Counted from the stretch's first letter, positions 45,499 through 54,738 are shown. The stretch: 64,000 bases of DNA from Desmospora activa DSM 45169 (GCF_003046315.1 NZ_PZZP01000002.1:62001-126000); one strand, 5' to 3'. Notes: generated by a model from the sequence alone, not told the origin. Numbers and translations are program-made.

Positions 45499-46980
45499 CT
45501 ACTCTCTAGCTACATGTACGGATTTGACGGTTTCTACATCTTGACCGTTAATCGTTATCGCTACATTTTCAGGCTGTCCGATGGTAATCCAGACATCATT
45601 GGAAGCGTTTTGGGCATGATTGTAGGGGAATTCCTCTCCTGGCTGCAGGGTAAAATCCTTAATATAAGGTGCATCAGGATTTTGTTCTTCCCGGATTTGA
45701 ATCCAACTGCCGTTGCCCAATGCTTTAAATTTGATCGCAATGGTATCTGGTTGGCTCAGCTTGTACTCTCCTAAGGTTGACGATTGATTAACCGTCACCA
45801 CGGATGCCTTCCCTTCCTGAGATGCATCGCCCGTCTCGGTTCCGGTAGAGTTGACCGTATTATTTTGGTCCGGATTGGCACTCGCCTCTGAGTCGGAAGG
45901 CTCCTTTATGCTGTTATAGGCCAATACCGACATCGGAATCAACAAAATAGCAACAGCAATTGCCACATATGTCCACTTCTTTTGCGCGATCCACATACCG
46001 GCTTTTTTGCCCCGATCAACCACCTGTTTCCTCCGTCCGCTGCGGGAAAGGCCTCTCTGATCATTTGCATGATTGAGTAAAGCGGGAGGGTTGGCAATCG
46101 GCTCTGAGGGGGGGACGGCTCGCTCACGCCCCGAGCGGGAGCGGGATAGTGTCGACATCTCATCCCATCCTCCCTCTCCTACAGAGGGCATCGTGGTTGA
46201 GGAGCGGCGGGATAAAGTCGAGTTGCGATCGGAGCGGGAGAGTGGTTCAATGGAATTCCAACCGGAGATCTCCTCCTCTGAAGCAGCCGTTTCTTGATAA
46301 CCCTCCCAACCGGTATCGGGAATCGGTTCGTGGTCATACCCACCCCGTCGGATTCTGGAAGAGCGGGAAGATTCTGAAGTGCCCTGTTCACTGTATCGAT
46401 CGCTTCTTGTTGGATCCGTCTCGATAGGCGGAAACTTTCCTGTGTTCGATTTTTTTGCAGGCAGTTGCAATCCGGAATCACGCGATAGCGATTGCCTTTT
46501 GCCCGTCGAACGGGAGGGCACCTTTTCATCGCTGTGGGAAGACATTGACGCGTATGGGTCGTATGCCTCTTCTTGATTGTCATATTGTCGATCGGGGTGG
46601 TTTTTAAAGGGATCATACTCATCATCATTACTGGGAGGAGTCGTTGGTAATGTTTTAAATGAGTCCGTTTCTTGGACATTATCAGAGTTTAGGGCGGCGA
46701 GATGATACTGAGCCGTTCCCTGTAGATCGACCGCTTGCATCATCCCCGTCTGATCCGGACGGTAACGTTTCAGCAGATAAGTCGGCTCCAACCCTACCTG
46801 CTTCGCGTATGCACGAATATATGAGCGGACGGTAAAAGCACTCCCTATTTTGTCAAAATCCCCACTCTCGAGGGCATTAAGGGAAACGGTATCAATCTGT
46901 GTCTTTTCTTGGATCTCTTTAAAAGAGAGCCCGCTTGACTCCCTCGCTTGTCTGAGTTGGTTTCCGATCTCTACCCACAC
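45499..46980 (-). CDS. RodZ-like protein (HTH, single helix, DUF4115)
   Basis: This 493-residue bitopic protein has an N-terminal Cro/CI-like HTH (IGNQLRQARESSGLSFKEIQEKTQIDTVSLNALESGDF, residues about 5-75), a long acidic and serine-rich linker (about 90-330) full of SRSGR-type repeats, one membrane helix (WTYVAIAVAILLIPMSVLAY, near 340), and an outer DUF4115 domain ending DVWITIGQPENVAITINGQDV. RodZ links MreB filaments to the wall machinery. The linker is far longer than in Bacillus RodZ. GTG at 46980 is the best-spaced start. Confidence 0.87.
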   Translation of the reverse strand: MWVEIGNQLRQARESSGLSFKEIQEKTQIDTVSLNALESGDFDKIGSAFTVRSYIRAYAKQVGLEPTYLLKRYRPDQTGMMQAVDLQGTAQYHLAALNSDNVQETDSFKTLPTTPPSNDDEYDPFKNHPDRQYDNQEEAYDPYASMSSHSDEKVPSRSTGKRQSLSRDSGLQLPAKKSNTGKFPPIETDPTRSDRYSEQGTSESSRSSRIRRGGYDHEPIPDTGWEGYQETAASEEEISGWNSIEPLSRSDRNSTLSRRSSTTMPSVGEGGWDEMSTLSRSRSGRERAVPPSEPIANPPALLNHANDQRGLSRSGRRKQVVDRGKKAGMWIAQKKWTYVAIAVAILLIPMSVLAYNSIKEPSDSEASANPDQNNTVNSTGTETGDASQEGKASVVTVNQSSTLGEYKLSQPDTIAIKFKALGNGSWIQIREEQNPDAPYIKDFTLQPGEEFPYNHAQNASNDVWITIGQPENVAITINGQDVETVKSVHVARE

Positions 46981-47257
46981 ACAGACCACCTCCGCTGATG
47001 GTGATGCAATGTTCTTCTTCTTTAGAAGAGGTCTTTTGATTTTACGGTTTACAACGAATGCTTCTCATGTTTTGATGATGAGAGAAAGATCGGGTCCCAC
47101 ATCGCACTTCCGATATGGATTCTTGAAACACAGGTTTGATTCCTGCCAAGCCTTAAAATCCTGCAAATCCAACAGGAGAATGGGGCCATGTCGGTCATTG
47201 TATATGAATCACTACCCCATTGCAACCAAAGCACAGTATAAGAAAGGAGACGATCCC

Positions 47258-47353
47258 ATGAAACATTGGGGAGCGAATATCTATATGCTAATCCTGTTCG
47301 GCTTGGCTTTGCTATTGATTTTATTGGGCCTGTTCCGGATCTGGCTGTATTGA
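47258..47353 (+). CDS. 31-residue membrane peptide
   Basis: This short frame has AAAGGAG nine bases before its ATG. It encodes MKHWGANIYMLILFGLALLL followed by ILLGLFRIWLY: a short polar start, then one continuous hydrophobic helix. It is divergent from the RodZ-like gene. Many small Gram-positive genomes carry such peptides near division or wall genes, but this one is not recognised. The region 47354-47710 downstream shows no gene; a TATAAT at about 47583 is the only promoter-like signal. Confidence 0.55.
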   Translation: MKHWGANIYMLILFGLALLLILLGLFRIWLY

Positions 47354-47710
47354 TTGGATCGGTTTAAACAGTTATTGTTAACGTGCATTTTAACCGTACC
47401 GTTTCACTTTTTCTTACCATACTTCACAAAAGTGAGACGTACCCGATCGCCGACCTCTCCTAGTGTTCTCATTTTAATATCATAACATGAAAAATCGGAC
47501 TGGGAGCATATGATAAAGAGAACTAATCCATTATCCTATAAATTTCGTTCCTTTTTACGATGAAAATCATACTTTGTGACGTATAATCAAACGAAAAAGT
47601 GGGATTCAATAACCCAAGGGATCACGTCTGCATTTTCAAACATGCTGATAAAAGCGATTCCTAAGTTAAGTTAAATCATTCCTAATCGGTATAGGTAAAT
47701 TGCAGAAAAG

Positions 47711-47741
47711 AAAAAAACACCCTCCGACATGTACGGAGGGT
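47711..47741 (-). terminator. Terminator of the NlpC/P60 gene
   Basis: ACCCTCCG / CGGAGGGT has a 7-base loop and is followed on the minus strand by T7. Confidence 0.88.
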
Positions 47742-47785
47742 AGAAATTTACCTGTATCTGATCAGGTTATTGGGGAATATAAAAT

Positions 47786-48562
47786 TTAGTTATTCGAGGT
47801 AACACGGGTTGCTTTAACAAATCCCCAATCCAGCCAAGCGGCACTCATTTTGTCATAGCGAACACCGCCGGAACCCCAGGTGTGCAACAGTTTGCCGTTG
47901 CCTGCATAGATGCCCACATGAGCAATCCGACCGTTGCTGCCGCGCAGTTTAAAGAAGACGAGATCTCCTTTTTGCAACTGGTTACGAGAAACTTCTGTTC
48001 CAACTTTCGATTGTTGAGAGGACGTCCGGGGAAGTTTTACCCCGTTTTGACCAAATACATATTGCACAAAGGAGGAGCAGTCGAAGTTACTCGTTTGTCC
48101 GGAACGGGCTCCGAATTTGTAAGGAGTTCCCATATATTTTTCACCTGTTTTAATAATCCGGTCACCAAAACTGGCTTGTGCCTGTGTTTGCTGCGGGGCA
48201 GCCGTTTGGTTATTGGTTGCAGGCTGGTTGCTTTCTGTCGTTTCCGGTGAAGTCGTTTGGCTATCCCCGGCTTCCGGAGTAGCCGTTTGACTATCCTCAG
48301 TTTGCGGAGTAGCCGTTTGGTTGCTGTCTGCTTGTGGAGTGGTTTGCGGTTGATCCGTGACAGAGGTTTTGCCGTTGGAAGCAGGTTGCTGTATCGAAGG
48401 CGTCCTTAGTCCTACTTGGGCGAAGATCTGTTGGATCAATTGATCAGAATTCGTGGACTTAGCGGAAGTGCTGGCATAGCTGGCTCCAGGCAGAGCGGCA
48501 CCTACTAAAGTAAATGCGACAGCACTGATTAACCCTTTTTTCAACCAATTTGTTTTTTGCAT
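47786..48562 (-). CDS. Secreted NlpC/P60 peptidoglycan hydrolase
   Basis: This 258-residue exported enzyme has a signal peptide (KGLISAVAFTLVGAALPGASYAS), a low-complexity Pro/Thr/Gln/Ser linker of about 90 residues with tandem QTATPQ- and SQTTSPE-like units, and a C-terminal NlpC/P60 domain. Catalytic Cys is in SNFDCSSFVQYVFG, His in GRIAHVGIYAGN and the third polar residue is the His in LLHTWG. It should cut gamma-D-glutamyl-meso-diaminopimelate bonds. Two ATG codons follow GGGAGGAT; the second (48562) is better spaced. Confidence 0.93.
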   Translation of the reverse strand: MQKTNWLKKGLISAVAFTLVGAALPGASYASTSAKSTNSDQLIQQIFAQVGLRTPSIQQPASNGKTSVTDQPQTTPQADSNQTATPQTEDSQTATPEAGDSQTTSPETTESNQPATNNQTAAPQQTQAQASFGDRIIKTGEKYMGTPYKFGARSGQTSNFDCSSFVQYVFGQNGVKLPRTSSQQSKVGTEVSRNQLQKGDLVFFKLRGSNGRIAHVGIYAGNGKLLHTWGSGGVRYDKMSAAWLDWGFVKATRVTSNN

Positions 48563-48676
48563 CATATCCTCCCTTTTCCACTTGATTTTGTAAGCACATC
48601 GGTATGGTAACATAGAACTAATAGACTATAAGATTCCATTTTTATGTAATGGCAGGTCGCTTGCATCGCTGATAAT

Positions 48677-48707
48677 CCCCTTTCATGCTGCAATGAAGGG
48701 GTTTTTT
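48677..48707 (+). terminator. Orphan terminator in the nlpC-levR intergenic region
   Basis: CCCCTTTCAT and ATGAAGGGG pair with one bulge and are followed by T6 on the plus strand. No plus-strand gene ends just upstream, so it may end a small RNA or regulate the downstream activator by attenuation. Confidence 0.6.
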
Positions 48708-48791
48708 CCTGTTTTATAACCAATGGGATCGGCAGACTTTTTCCATATATTAATAGATTGCGCGCGCTTCGCTTGACACTGCACACTTCTT

Positions 48792-48807
48792 GTGTGCAAG
48801 TTGTGTG
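48792..48807. promoter_or_regulatory. Shared 16-bp motif upstream of the activator gene
   Basis: GTGTGCAAGTTGTGTG overlaps a palindrome (GCACAC-N5-GTGTGC, 48781-48797) and lies downstream of a TTGACA. A copy with three differences in 16 bases, GTGTGTAAGTTGTGCA, is found at 51127-51142 upstream of ptsH. Probably an activator or autoregulatory site. Confidence 0.55.
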
Positions 48808-48833
48808 TAAGTGTCTTTAAGGGGGATATACTG

Positions 48834-51062
48834 ATGAAACGATTGGACCAGGTGCGACACGCACTGGCCGAACACGGCGCGGCTGAGGCGACGGGATTGA
48901 CCGCTCAGGAAGCGAGCCGACTACTTCAACTGGATCGTTCCACTGTCAGCCGTTATCTCAATCACCTGGTGAAAGTAAAGGAAGTGGAGAAATTACCGGG
49001 ACGGCCCGTTCGCTTTCGCATGGTTAAATCGGCGTTAACATCGCTGGAAGAATGGGTCTATTCCCCACAGAATCATCCCGGCAAAACCATCGGCAACTCA
49101 GCCGAAATAAACGAGGCATTGGCCGCTCTCTTATACCCACCCAAAGGTTTACCGCTGTTGTTGGAGGGGGAAACCGGAACCGGTAAAACTCATCTGGTGG
49201 AACAAGTGGTACAATTGGCACGGAAACAAGAGAAATTCAGCCCTTCTCAGCCCTTTGTCACATTTAACTGTTCGGAGTACGCACAAAACCCTGAGCTGTT
49301 GATGGGGCAGTTATTCGGTATCCGCAAAGGGGCCTTCACCGGCGCCGCATCTGACAGAACCGGTTTGGTGGAACGAGCGGATGGAGGGATTTTATTTTTG
49401 GATGAAATCCATCGCCTCCCCCCTGCTGGACAAGAGACGTTGTTTCATCTGATCGATCAGGGCGTGTATCGGCGTCTGGGCGAAACTGAGCTGGAGCGAA
49501 CAGCGTCCATTCGTCTGATTGGCGCCACCACTGAAAAGCCGGATGAAGTGTTGCTGCCTACATTGCTGCGCCGTTTTGCCGTCAAATTGACCCTTCCTCC
49601 TTTAAAACAAAGGAAGCAGCACGAACGGGAGAAACTGGTGGATGCTTTTTTTATCGAGGAAGCGCGACAGATGGCTTTAGACATCCGTTTAGATTCCCGT
49701 TGTCGTCAAGCGTTTGTTCAATATCCTTGTCCCGGTAATATCGGTCAACTAAAAGGAGATGTGCAGCATGCTTGTGCCCAGGCATTTTTGCGACATCTGC
49801 ACCAGCCTTCCCCGGCCGTTTCAATCCGGCGGGAAGATCTGCCCGCATCCGTAGCTAGTGTGTGGAAATCCCACGCCGATTCCCCTTCTCCCATTGCACC
49901 ACTTCGATCCGATAAAGGAGAAAAAACGGTATACAGTGAACTGTTGCGAAAGGAACGGGAACTGAGCGCTCGCGGATGGAGCCGTGATGAGCGCATCCGT
50001 GAACTGAAGCTGATGGCAAACCGCTACTTGAAACAGGGGCCGCTTCCCGGTAGCCAGCACTGTCGATTGGAGAACCATGATCTGCAAAAGGTGCTCTCCC
50101 ATCTTCCGCAACCATTACTACAGGGGCAAAGAGAAGCCCTTGAAAGTCTGATCCATTCTCTCGCCGTCGAAGGGGAGCAAGCAAACCGCCCTTTTCCCGA
50201 AACAGAGTCGTTACAAGAAAAATATCAACAATCGGCCCAAGCCGTTGCCAAAGCGATCACCGCTAAAAACATCCCATTGCCAAAAGATGCCTGGAAAGAG
50301 ATCGCCCACCTCTTATCCGCTTTCTCTGAGTCGGATTCAGCCCCGAGCGACGGAGTACCGGTCCTTATCGTCACCCATGGGGAATCGACCGCTTCATCGA
50401 TCGCCCAGGTGGCCAATGCCTTACTGGGAGATGAACGGATATACGCCGTCGATATGCCCCTTCATCAACCCGCCTCTGTCGCCCATCAGCGTGTATCCGA
50501 CCGCATCCAAGCACTCCATGGCGGAAAAGGAGTTTTATTGCTGGTAGATATCGGTTCCTTGACCACCATGGGGGAAGACATCAGCCGCGAGCACGGCATC
50601 TCGGTTCACACTTTGTCCAATGTGACGCTTTCCATGGTGATCCATGCCGCCCGCAAAGCCCGAACTCCCGGCTGGGATGCAAAAAAGCTGGCTCACTCCG
50701 TACGCGAACGCTTTCCGGAACCGATCAGTTCCCTCGTTCCCGCTCATCCTCGCCTAGTGGTAGGTGTGCTATGCCCCCAAGGCGAAGGAGCACTAACCAC
50801 TTTACACGATTGGGTAAAGCAAAATCTAACGGGCAAATATAAAGAGATTGAAATATGGACAAGTGAATGGAATCCCGATCAAAGCGAGTCCTATCGTGAA
50901 ATCCTGTATCAATGGCAACAGTCCGGCAACCTGCTCGCGGTAGTGGGCACCCATTCTCCACCGGAAACCTGTTCCGATATTCCCTTTTTTAGCGCTTGGG
51001 AGCTGTTACAAGCGGAGGGCATCCAGCGCTGGAATGAACAAATAAACAGAAACCGAGGCTGA
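48834..51062 (+). CDS. LevR-like sigma-54-dependent transcriptional activator
   Basis: This 742-residue regulator has an N-terminal winged HTH (LTAQEASRLLQLDRSTVSRYLNHL, about 22-46), a sigma-54 AAA+ domain with Walker A EGETGTGKT (111-119), the sigma-54-contact loop GAFTGA (166-171) and Walker B ILFLDEIH (186-193), then a helical region that may hold a divergent PRD, and a C-terminal PTS EIIA type 4 domain (about 505-640; VLIVTHGESTASSIAQVANALLG with candidate phospho-His near 515). Such LevR/ManR proteins are phosphorylated by HPr and enzyme II, then activate PTS operons. The next genes are ptsH and ptsI. AGGGGG precedes the ATG. Confidence 0.92.
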   Translation: MKRLDQVRHALAEHGAAEATGLTAQEASRLLQLDRSTVSRYLNHLVKVKEVEKLPGRPVRFRMVKSALTSLEEWVYSPQNHPGKTIGNSAEINEALAALLYPPKGLPLLLEGETGTGKTHLVEQVVQLARKQEKFSPSQPFVTFNCSEYAQNPELLMGQLFGIRKGAFTGAASDRTGLVERADGGILFLDEIHRLPPAGQETLFHLIDQGVYRRLGETELERTASIRLIGATTEKPDEVLLPTLLRRFAVKLTLPPLKQRKQHEREKLVDAFFIEEARQMALDIRLDSRCRQAFVQYPCPGNIGQLKGDVQHACAQAFLRHLHQPSPAVSIRREDLPASVASVWKSHADSPSPIAPLRSDKGEKTVYSELLRKERELSARGWSRDERIRELKLMANRYLKQGPLPGSQHCRLENHDLQKVLSHLPQPLLQGQREALESLIHSLAVEGEQANRPFPETESLQEKYQQSAQAVAKAITAKNIPLPKDAWKEIAHLLSAFSESDSAPSDGVPVLIVTHGESTASSIAQVANALLGDERIYAVDMPLHQPASVAHQRVSDRIQALHGGKGVLLLVDIGSLTTMGEDISREHGISVHTLSNVTLSMVIHAARKARTPGWDAKKLAHSVRERFPEPISSLVPAHPRLVVGVLCPQGEGALTTLHDWVKQNLTGKYKEIEIWTSEWNPDQSESYREILYQWQQSGNLLAVVGTHSPPETCSDIPFFSAWELLQAEGIQRWNEQINRNRG

Positions 51063-51091
51063 TCGCAAACTTGCTAGCATATGGAAGAGGG

Positions 51092-51109
51092 ACTTTATCA
51101 TCAATCTGA
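51092..51109 (+). repeat. Degenerate copy of the ACTTTGTCATCAATCTG motif
   Basis: Sequence ACTTTATCATCAATCTGA differs at one base from the motif found at 32.8 kb and 62.9 kb and lies just after the activator gene stop. Confidence 0.4.
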
Positions 51110-51126
51110 TAACCCTTTATCAACCA

Positions 51127-51142
51127 GTGTGTAAGTTGTGCA
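51127..51142. promoter_or_regulatory. Upstream activating sequence candidate for ptsHI
   Basis: GTGTGTAAGTTGTGCA matches the motif upstream of the activator gene in 13 of 16 positions and lies about 205 bases before a sigma-54 promoter, a normal distance for an enhancer site. Confidence 0.55.
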
Positions 51143-51331
51143 AACATACTCCAACCTGAAAGCAACATGTCAGGGTTCTACCGAGGCAAAAGAGATATCC
51201 AATGATTAACAAAATGTGCCCCAGGTTTGATCTCCCGATCACCCTTTTTTCCTTCGATCATCGATCAAAAGCGCGGTACATTGGAAACGAAGTGATCAAG
51301 ATACAACCGTAGGCCACCAACTTATAATAAG

Positions 51332-51349
51332 TTGGCATGATTTTTGCAT
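51332..51349 (+). promoter_or_regulatory. Sigma-54 (SigL) promoter of ptsHI
   Basis: TTGGCATGATTTTTGCAT fits the -24/-12 consensus TGGCAC-N5-TTGCA with correct spacing: GG at 51334-51335 and GC at 51346-51347, twelve apart. The predicted start near 51359 gives a leader of about 110 bases before ptsH. Confidence 0.8.
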
Positions 51350-51467
51350 CCGTTACTTTATGACCCCATTCTGTTTTTCCAACAAAAACGGATCAAAAGA
51401 TGAGAGAGACCACGCTGACAGCAAACGGTCGCCTTCAACTCCATCTCAATCGAAAGGAATGGTTTCA

Positions 51468-51731
51468 ATGGTAGAACAACAATTGACGATAACCAATCAG
51501 ACGGGTCTACATGCGCGACCTGCGGCGCAGCTGGTCAAAGAAGCAGGGCAATTTTCCAGCCAGATCTATCTGGTTAAAGACGGTAAACAAGCAGATGCCA
51601 AAAGCCTCTTGGGCGTGATGTCCCTCGCCATTCGCGGCGGGGAAGAAATAACCATCCGGGCGGAAGGGGAGGATGAAAAAGAAGCGGTGCAAGCGCTCAC
51701 CCAATGGATTGAAAATGAACTGACCAACTGA
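51468..51731 (+). CDS. ptsH: Phosphocarrier protein HPr
   Basis: This 87-residue PTS carrier has the phospho-His loop in TGLHARPAAQLVKEA (His15 equivalent) and the regulatory serine region DAKSLLGVMSLAI (Ser46 equivalent, kept, so it can be controlled by HPr kinase). The open frame extends far upstream, but the AAAGGA site fits ATG 51468. It precedes ptsI by 27 bases and follows a sigma-54 promoter and a LevR-like activator gene. Confidence 0.94.
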   Translation: MVEQQLTITNQTGLHARPAAQLVKEAGQFSSQIYLVKDGKQADAKSLLGVMSLAIRGGEEITIRAEGEDEKEAVQALTQWIENELTN

Positions 51732-51758
51732 TCAGCGGAGAAAGAGGGTGTTTGACAG

Positions 51759-53474
51759 ATGATAAACCAATCGATACAGGGAATTGGAGCTGCCGCCGGC
51801 ATGGCGATTGGACAAGCCGTGATATGGCGCAAGGAAGAGACGGAAGTAACTGTAAAAACGATCACAGATGTGGATGCGGAAGAAAAACGCTTACAAGAAG
51901 TGGTACAAACCGCACGTGAGCAGCTGCAAGCCTTACGGCAAACCACACTGGAACGGATGGGAGAAGAAGAAGCGGGAATTTTTGACGCTCATCTCGCTTT
52001 TCTGGATGACCCCTCTTATATCGGGGAGATGAAAACCCGCATCCATGATCAAAAAAAGAACGCGGAAGCCGTTTGTCAACAAGTAACCGATGAGATGGCC
52101 GGGATGTTGGCCAGCTTAGATGATGAATATATGCGGGCCCGTGCCGACGACATTCGCGATGTGGGCGGACGGTTGCTGCTGTTGCTGTTGGGTGTTGAGC
52201 CCTTTGATCCTACCCGTCTGGAACCCGGCAGTGTCGTGGTGGCCGATGAACTCACCCCCTCGGACACTGCACAGTTCCCTCCCGGGATTGCCGGTATGGT
52301 GACTGCACGGGGCAGCAAAACCGCTCATGCGGCTATTATGGCTCGTACATTGGGTATCCCGGCTGTGCTGGGACTGGGAGCCTCTCTCGATGAGATCAAA
52401 GAAGGCGATACCATCATCTTGGACGGCGAGAGCGGAGCAGTTACCTTAAACCCAGATGACGCCAACCGACGCCAAGCAGAAGCTACGATCAAGCAACAAC
52501 AAGAAATACGGGAACAGGCGCTTTCACAGGCAAATGAAGATGCATACACCGCCGACGGCAAGCGCGTACAGGTGTTAGCCAACATCGGCAGTCCCGCCGA
52601 TGTTGACGCCGCCCTCCAAAATGGAGCCGAAGGGGTCGGCCTCTTCCGCACCGAATTTCTCTATCTGGAAAACGACCATTGGCCGACAGAAGAAGAACAG
52701 TACCAGGCTTATCGCAAAGTGCTGGAAGCCTTCGCTGACAAACCCGTCGTGATCCGCACCTTGGATATCGGCGGTGACAAGGATCTCCCCTATGCCAAAC
52801 TGCCCAAAGAAGAAAACCCGTTTCTCGGTCATCGGGCAATCCGCTTTTGCCTGGCCAATCCGGACATCTTTAAAACGCAATTGCGGGCGTTGTTGCGTGC
52901 AGGCGTCCACGGCGACCTGTGGGTAATGTTTCCGATGGTGGAAAACTTATCGGAAGTGCGCCAAGCCAAATCCCTCTTAAGCGAATGCCGGCAAGAGCTG
53001 GAACTAGCGGGAATCGAGGTGGCCGCTTCCATCCAGATCGGCATCATGATCGAAGTCCCCGCCGCCGCCGTCAACGCCGATCAATTGGCTAAAGAAGTGG
53101 ACTTTATGAGTATCGGCACCAATGATCTGACCCAATATACTCTTGCCGCTGACCGGGGGAACGAACTGGTGGCCCATCTGTACGATGCCGCCCATCCCGC
53201 CGTATTGCGTTTGGTTAAAAAGACTTGCGACGCCGCCCATGAAGCCGGCATCATCGCTGGCATGTGCGGCGAATTGGCCGGTGATCCCAAAATGACGGAA
53301 ATCCTCGTCGGACTCGGTCTACACGAACTCTCCATGAGTGCCGGCGCCATTCCCGAAGTGAAGGTAAGCGTACGGCAAGTATCATCAAACGAAGCACACC
53401 AACTGGCGGATGAAGTGTTGTTGGCGGAAGATGGTGATCAAGTCCGGGCAATTGCGGAAAAAACCAATAGTTGA
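51759..53474 (+). CDS. ptsI: Phosphoenolpyruvate-protein phosphotransferase (enzyme I)
   Basis: This 571-residue enzyme takes phosphate from PEP and passes it to HPr. The N-terminal part holds the phospho-His motif SKTAHAAIMARTLGIPAV, which is a small variation on the usual TSHSAI; the C-terminal barrel has VGLFRTEFLYL, VIRTLDIGGDKDLPY, FMSIGTNDLTQYTLAADRGN and AGMCGELAGD with the active Cys. The order ptsH-ptsI is standard. The upstream spacing site GAGGGTG is moderate. A GC-rich stem follows the stop. Confidence 0.95.
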   Translation: MINQSIQGIGAAAGMAIGQAVIWRKEETEVTVKTITDVDAEEKRLQEVVQTAREQLQALRQTTLERMGEEEAGIFDAHLAFLDDPSYIGEMKTRIHDQKKNAEAVCQQVTDEMAGMLASLDDEYMRARADDIRDVGGRLLLLLLGVEPFDPTRLEPGSVVVADELTPSDTAQFPPGIAGMVTARGSKTAHAAIMARTLGIPAVLGLGASLDEIKEGDTIILDGESGAVTLNPDDANRRQAEATIKQQQEIREQALSQANEDAYTADGKRVQVLANIGSPADVDAALQNGAEGVGLFRTEFLYLENDHWPTEEEQYQAYRKVLEAFADKPVVIRTLDIGGDKDLPYAKLPKEENPFLGHRAIRFCLANPDIFKTQLRALLRAGVHGDLWVMFPMVENLSEVRQAKSLLSECRQELELAGIEVAASIQIGIMIEVPAAAVNADQLAKEVDFMSIGTNDLTQYTLAADRGNELVAHLYDAAHPAVLRLVKKTCDAAHEAGIIAGMCGELAGDPKMTEILVGLGLHELSMSAGAIPEVKVSVRQVSSNEAHQLADEVLLAEDGDQVRAIAEKTNS

Positions 53475-53481
53475 ACGAAAC

Positions 53482-53512
53482 AGCCCCCCTGGATCTGGTC
53501 AGGGGGGCTTAA
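53482..53512 (+). terminator. Terminator-like hairpin after ptsI
   Basis: AGCCCCCCT / AGGGGGGCT is a perfect 9-bp stem with a 10-base loop, but only a short T-poor tail follows. Confidence 0.55.
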
Positions 53513-53561
53513 TCGTGTTGCTCGATCCAAGCATCCACCATGCTCACTAGCGTAAGCAGTC

Positions 53562-54738
53562 TCAAGGTAAAAATGGGAGCACGATCAGAGTGAGGAAAAA
53601 AAGAGCGACAGCCGCGAAAAAAAAGGGACGCTCTCTCCGCAAAACCGATATCAGTGCATACCCAATGGCGAAAAGGCTATACAACAGACTCATCAACCCC
53701 CATGCGCTCAACCAGTAAAGAGCCGCAGCCGCAATTACCATCCATCCCAGGATCCCCTTGGCAATCTGAAGATGATTCCGCAAATCGCGCTCCTGTACCC
53801 GGAAGTCCCCGAGCACATCCTCCAAAGAGGTACGACTCCCGGGATCTTCATGGTAAAAATACATCGGTTGCAGATAAGGGATATTTCCTTCAACCAACTG
53901 TGATCCCCAAAAGAACATTCGACCATCGACGGGAAATTCTAATCCCCCAGCCTCCCGTTCCCTCGGATAGTCCGGCATCGGTGTAATATCAGACTCCACT
54001 GAAAAAATAACCCGCTGATCTTCCAAGCGGCCAAAATACTCCCGTGGACGCAGCGTACGGATATGACTAAACAAGAAACGCCATGGCTGCTTCAATTGTA
54101 CATTTGCCATGGAGGTATCTACCGGTATCCAACCACTCCCCTTCAAGAACACCTCATCCCACACGTGTGCATGGTGTTTCCCCATAGCAAAAGCACCCAC
54201 CACCGTCCGACAGGGGATATTCTGGGAGCGGCAAAGTGCGGCATATAAAAAAAGAAAACTCCCCGCAATCCCCTTTCTTATTTCGTAAGAAAGAAACCGT
54301 TCCCCGCTCCTTTGGTGGATAGATATAGCGAAAATGCTTCCAAACATAATCGAACAAGGCACACGCCTTGGACTCATCCGCTTCTAAACCCTTACAGATC
54401 TCTGCTGCCAATTCTCGGATCTCATCCGTAATCCGAACAAAGGCAGTGGATCGTAGATAAAATGCCCGCTCCGTCTCGGATAGTGATCGCGGTGAATCCC
54501 ATTCCTGTGAAGGAGTTACCTCAATTTCATAATCATTCTCGATCTCTTCGCCAGGTTTTAAACAGTAGTAAGAAATACGATTTCCGGCAATATCGGTTTG
54601 CGATGATTGATCAGGAGAACGACGAACGGTATCTTGTTTGACTCTTTGTCCGTGATGGACAGGAAGCTCAGCCAGCCAGACTTTCATCTCTCCCCTGCGC
54701 CGATTTTTAAACCGAAACCGATAGGAAAAACGTTTCAT
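53562..54738 (-). pseudogene. Frameshifted transglutaminase-like membrane protein
   Basis: Two overlapping minus-strand frames together give one protein of about 390 residues. The N-terminal frame (ATG 54738, with GGAGGGTGG upstream) ends its meaningful part at NKKGDCGEFSFF, containing the catalytic Cys; the C-terminal frame continues as LYAALCRSQNIPC, AFAMGKHHAHVWDEVFLKGSGWIPVDTS with catalytic His and Asp, then two helices (GWMVIAAAALYWLSAWGLMSLLYSLFAIGYAL; FFFAAVALFFLTLIVLPF). The shift falls in a run of seven A/T bases at 54247-54253; loss of one base restores the frame. It may be a true lesion, a sequencing error or slippage. Confidence 0.75.

Noticed and set aside
46850-47257. Long plus-strand frame leading into the 31-residue peptide
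   Set aside because: It overlaps the RodZ-like gene antisense, is low in protein-like character, and the internal ATG at 47258 has the only good ribosome binding site.
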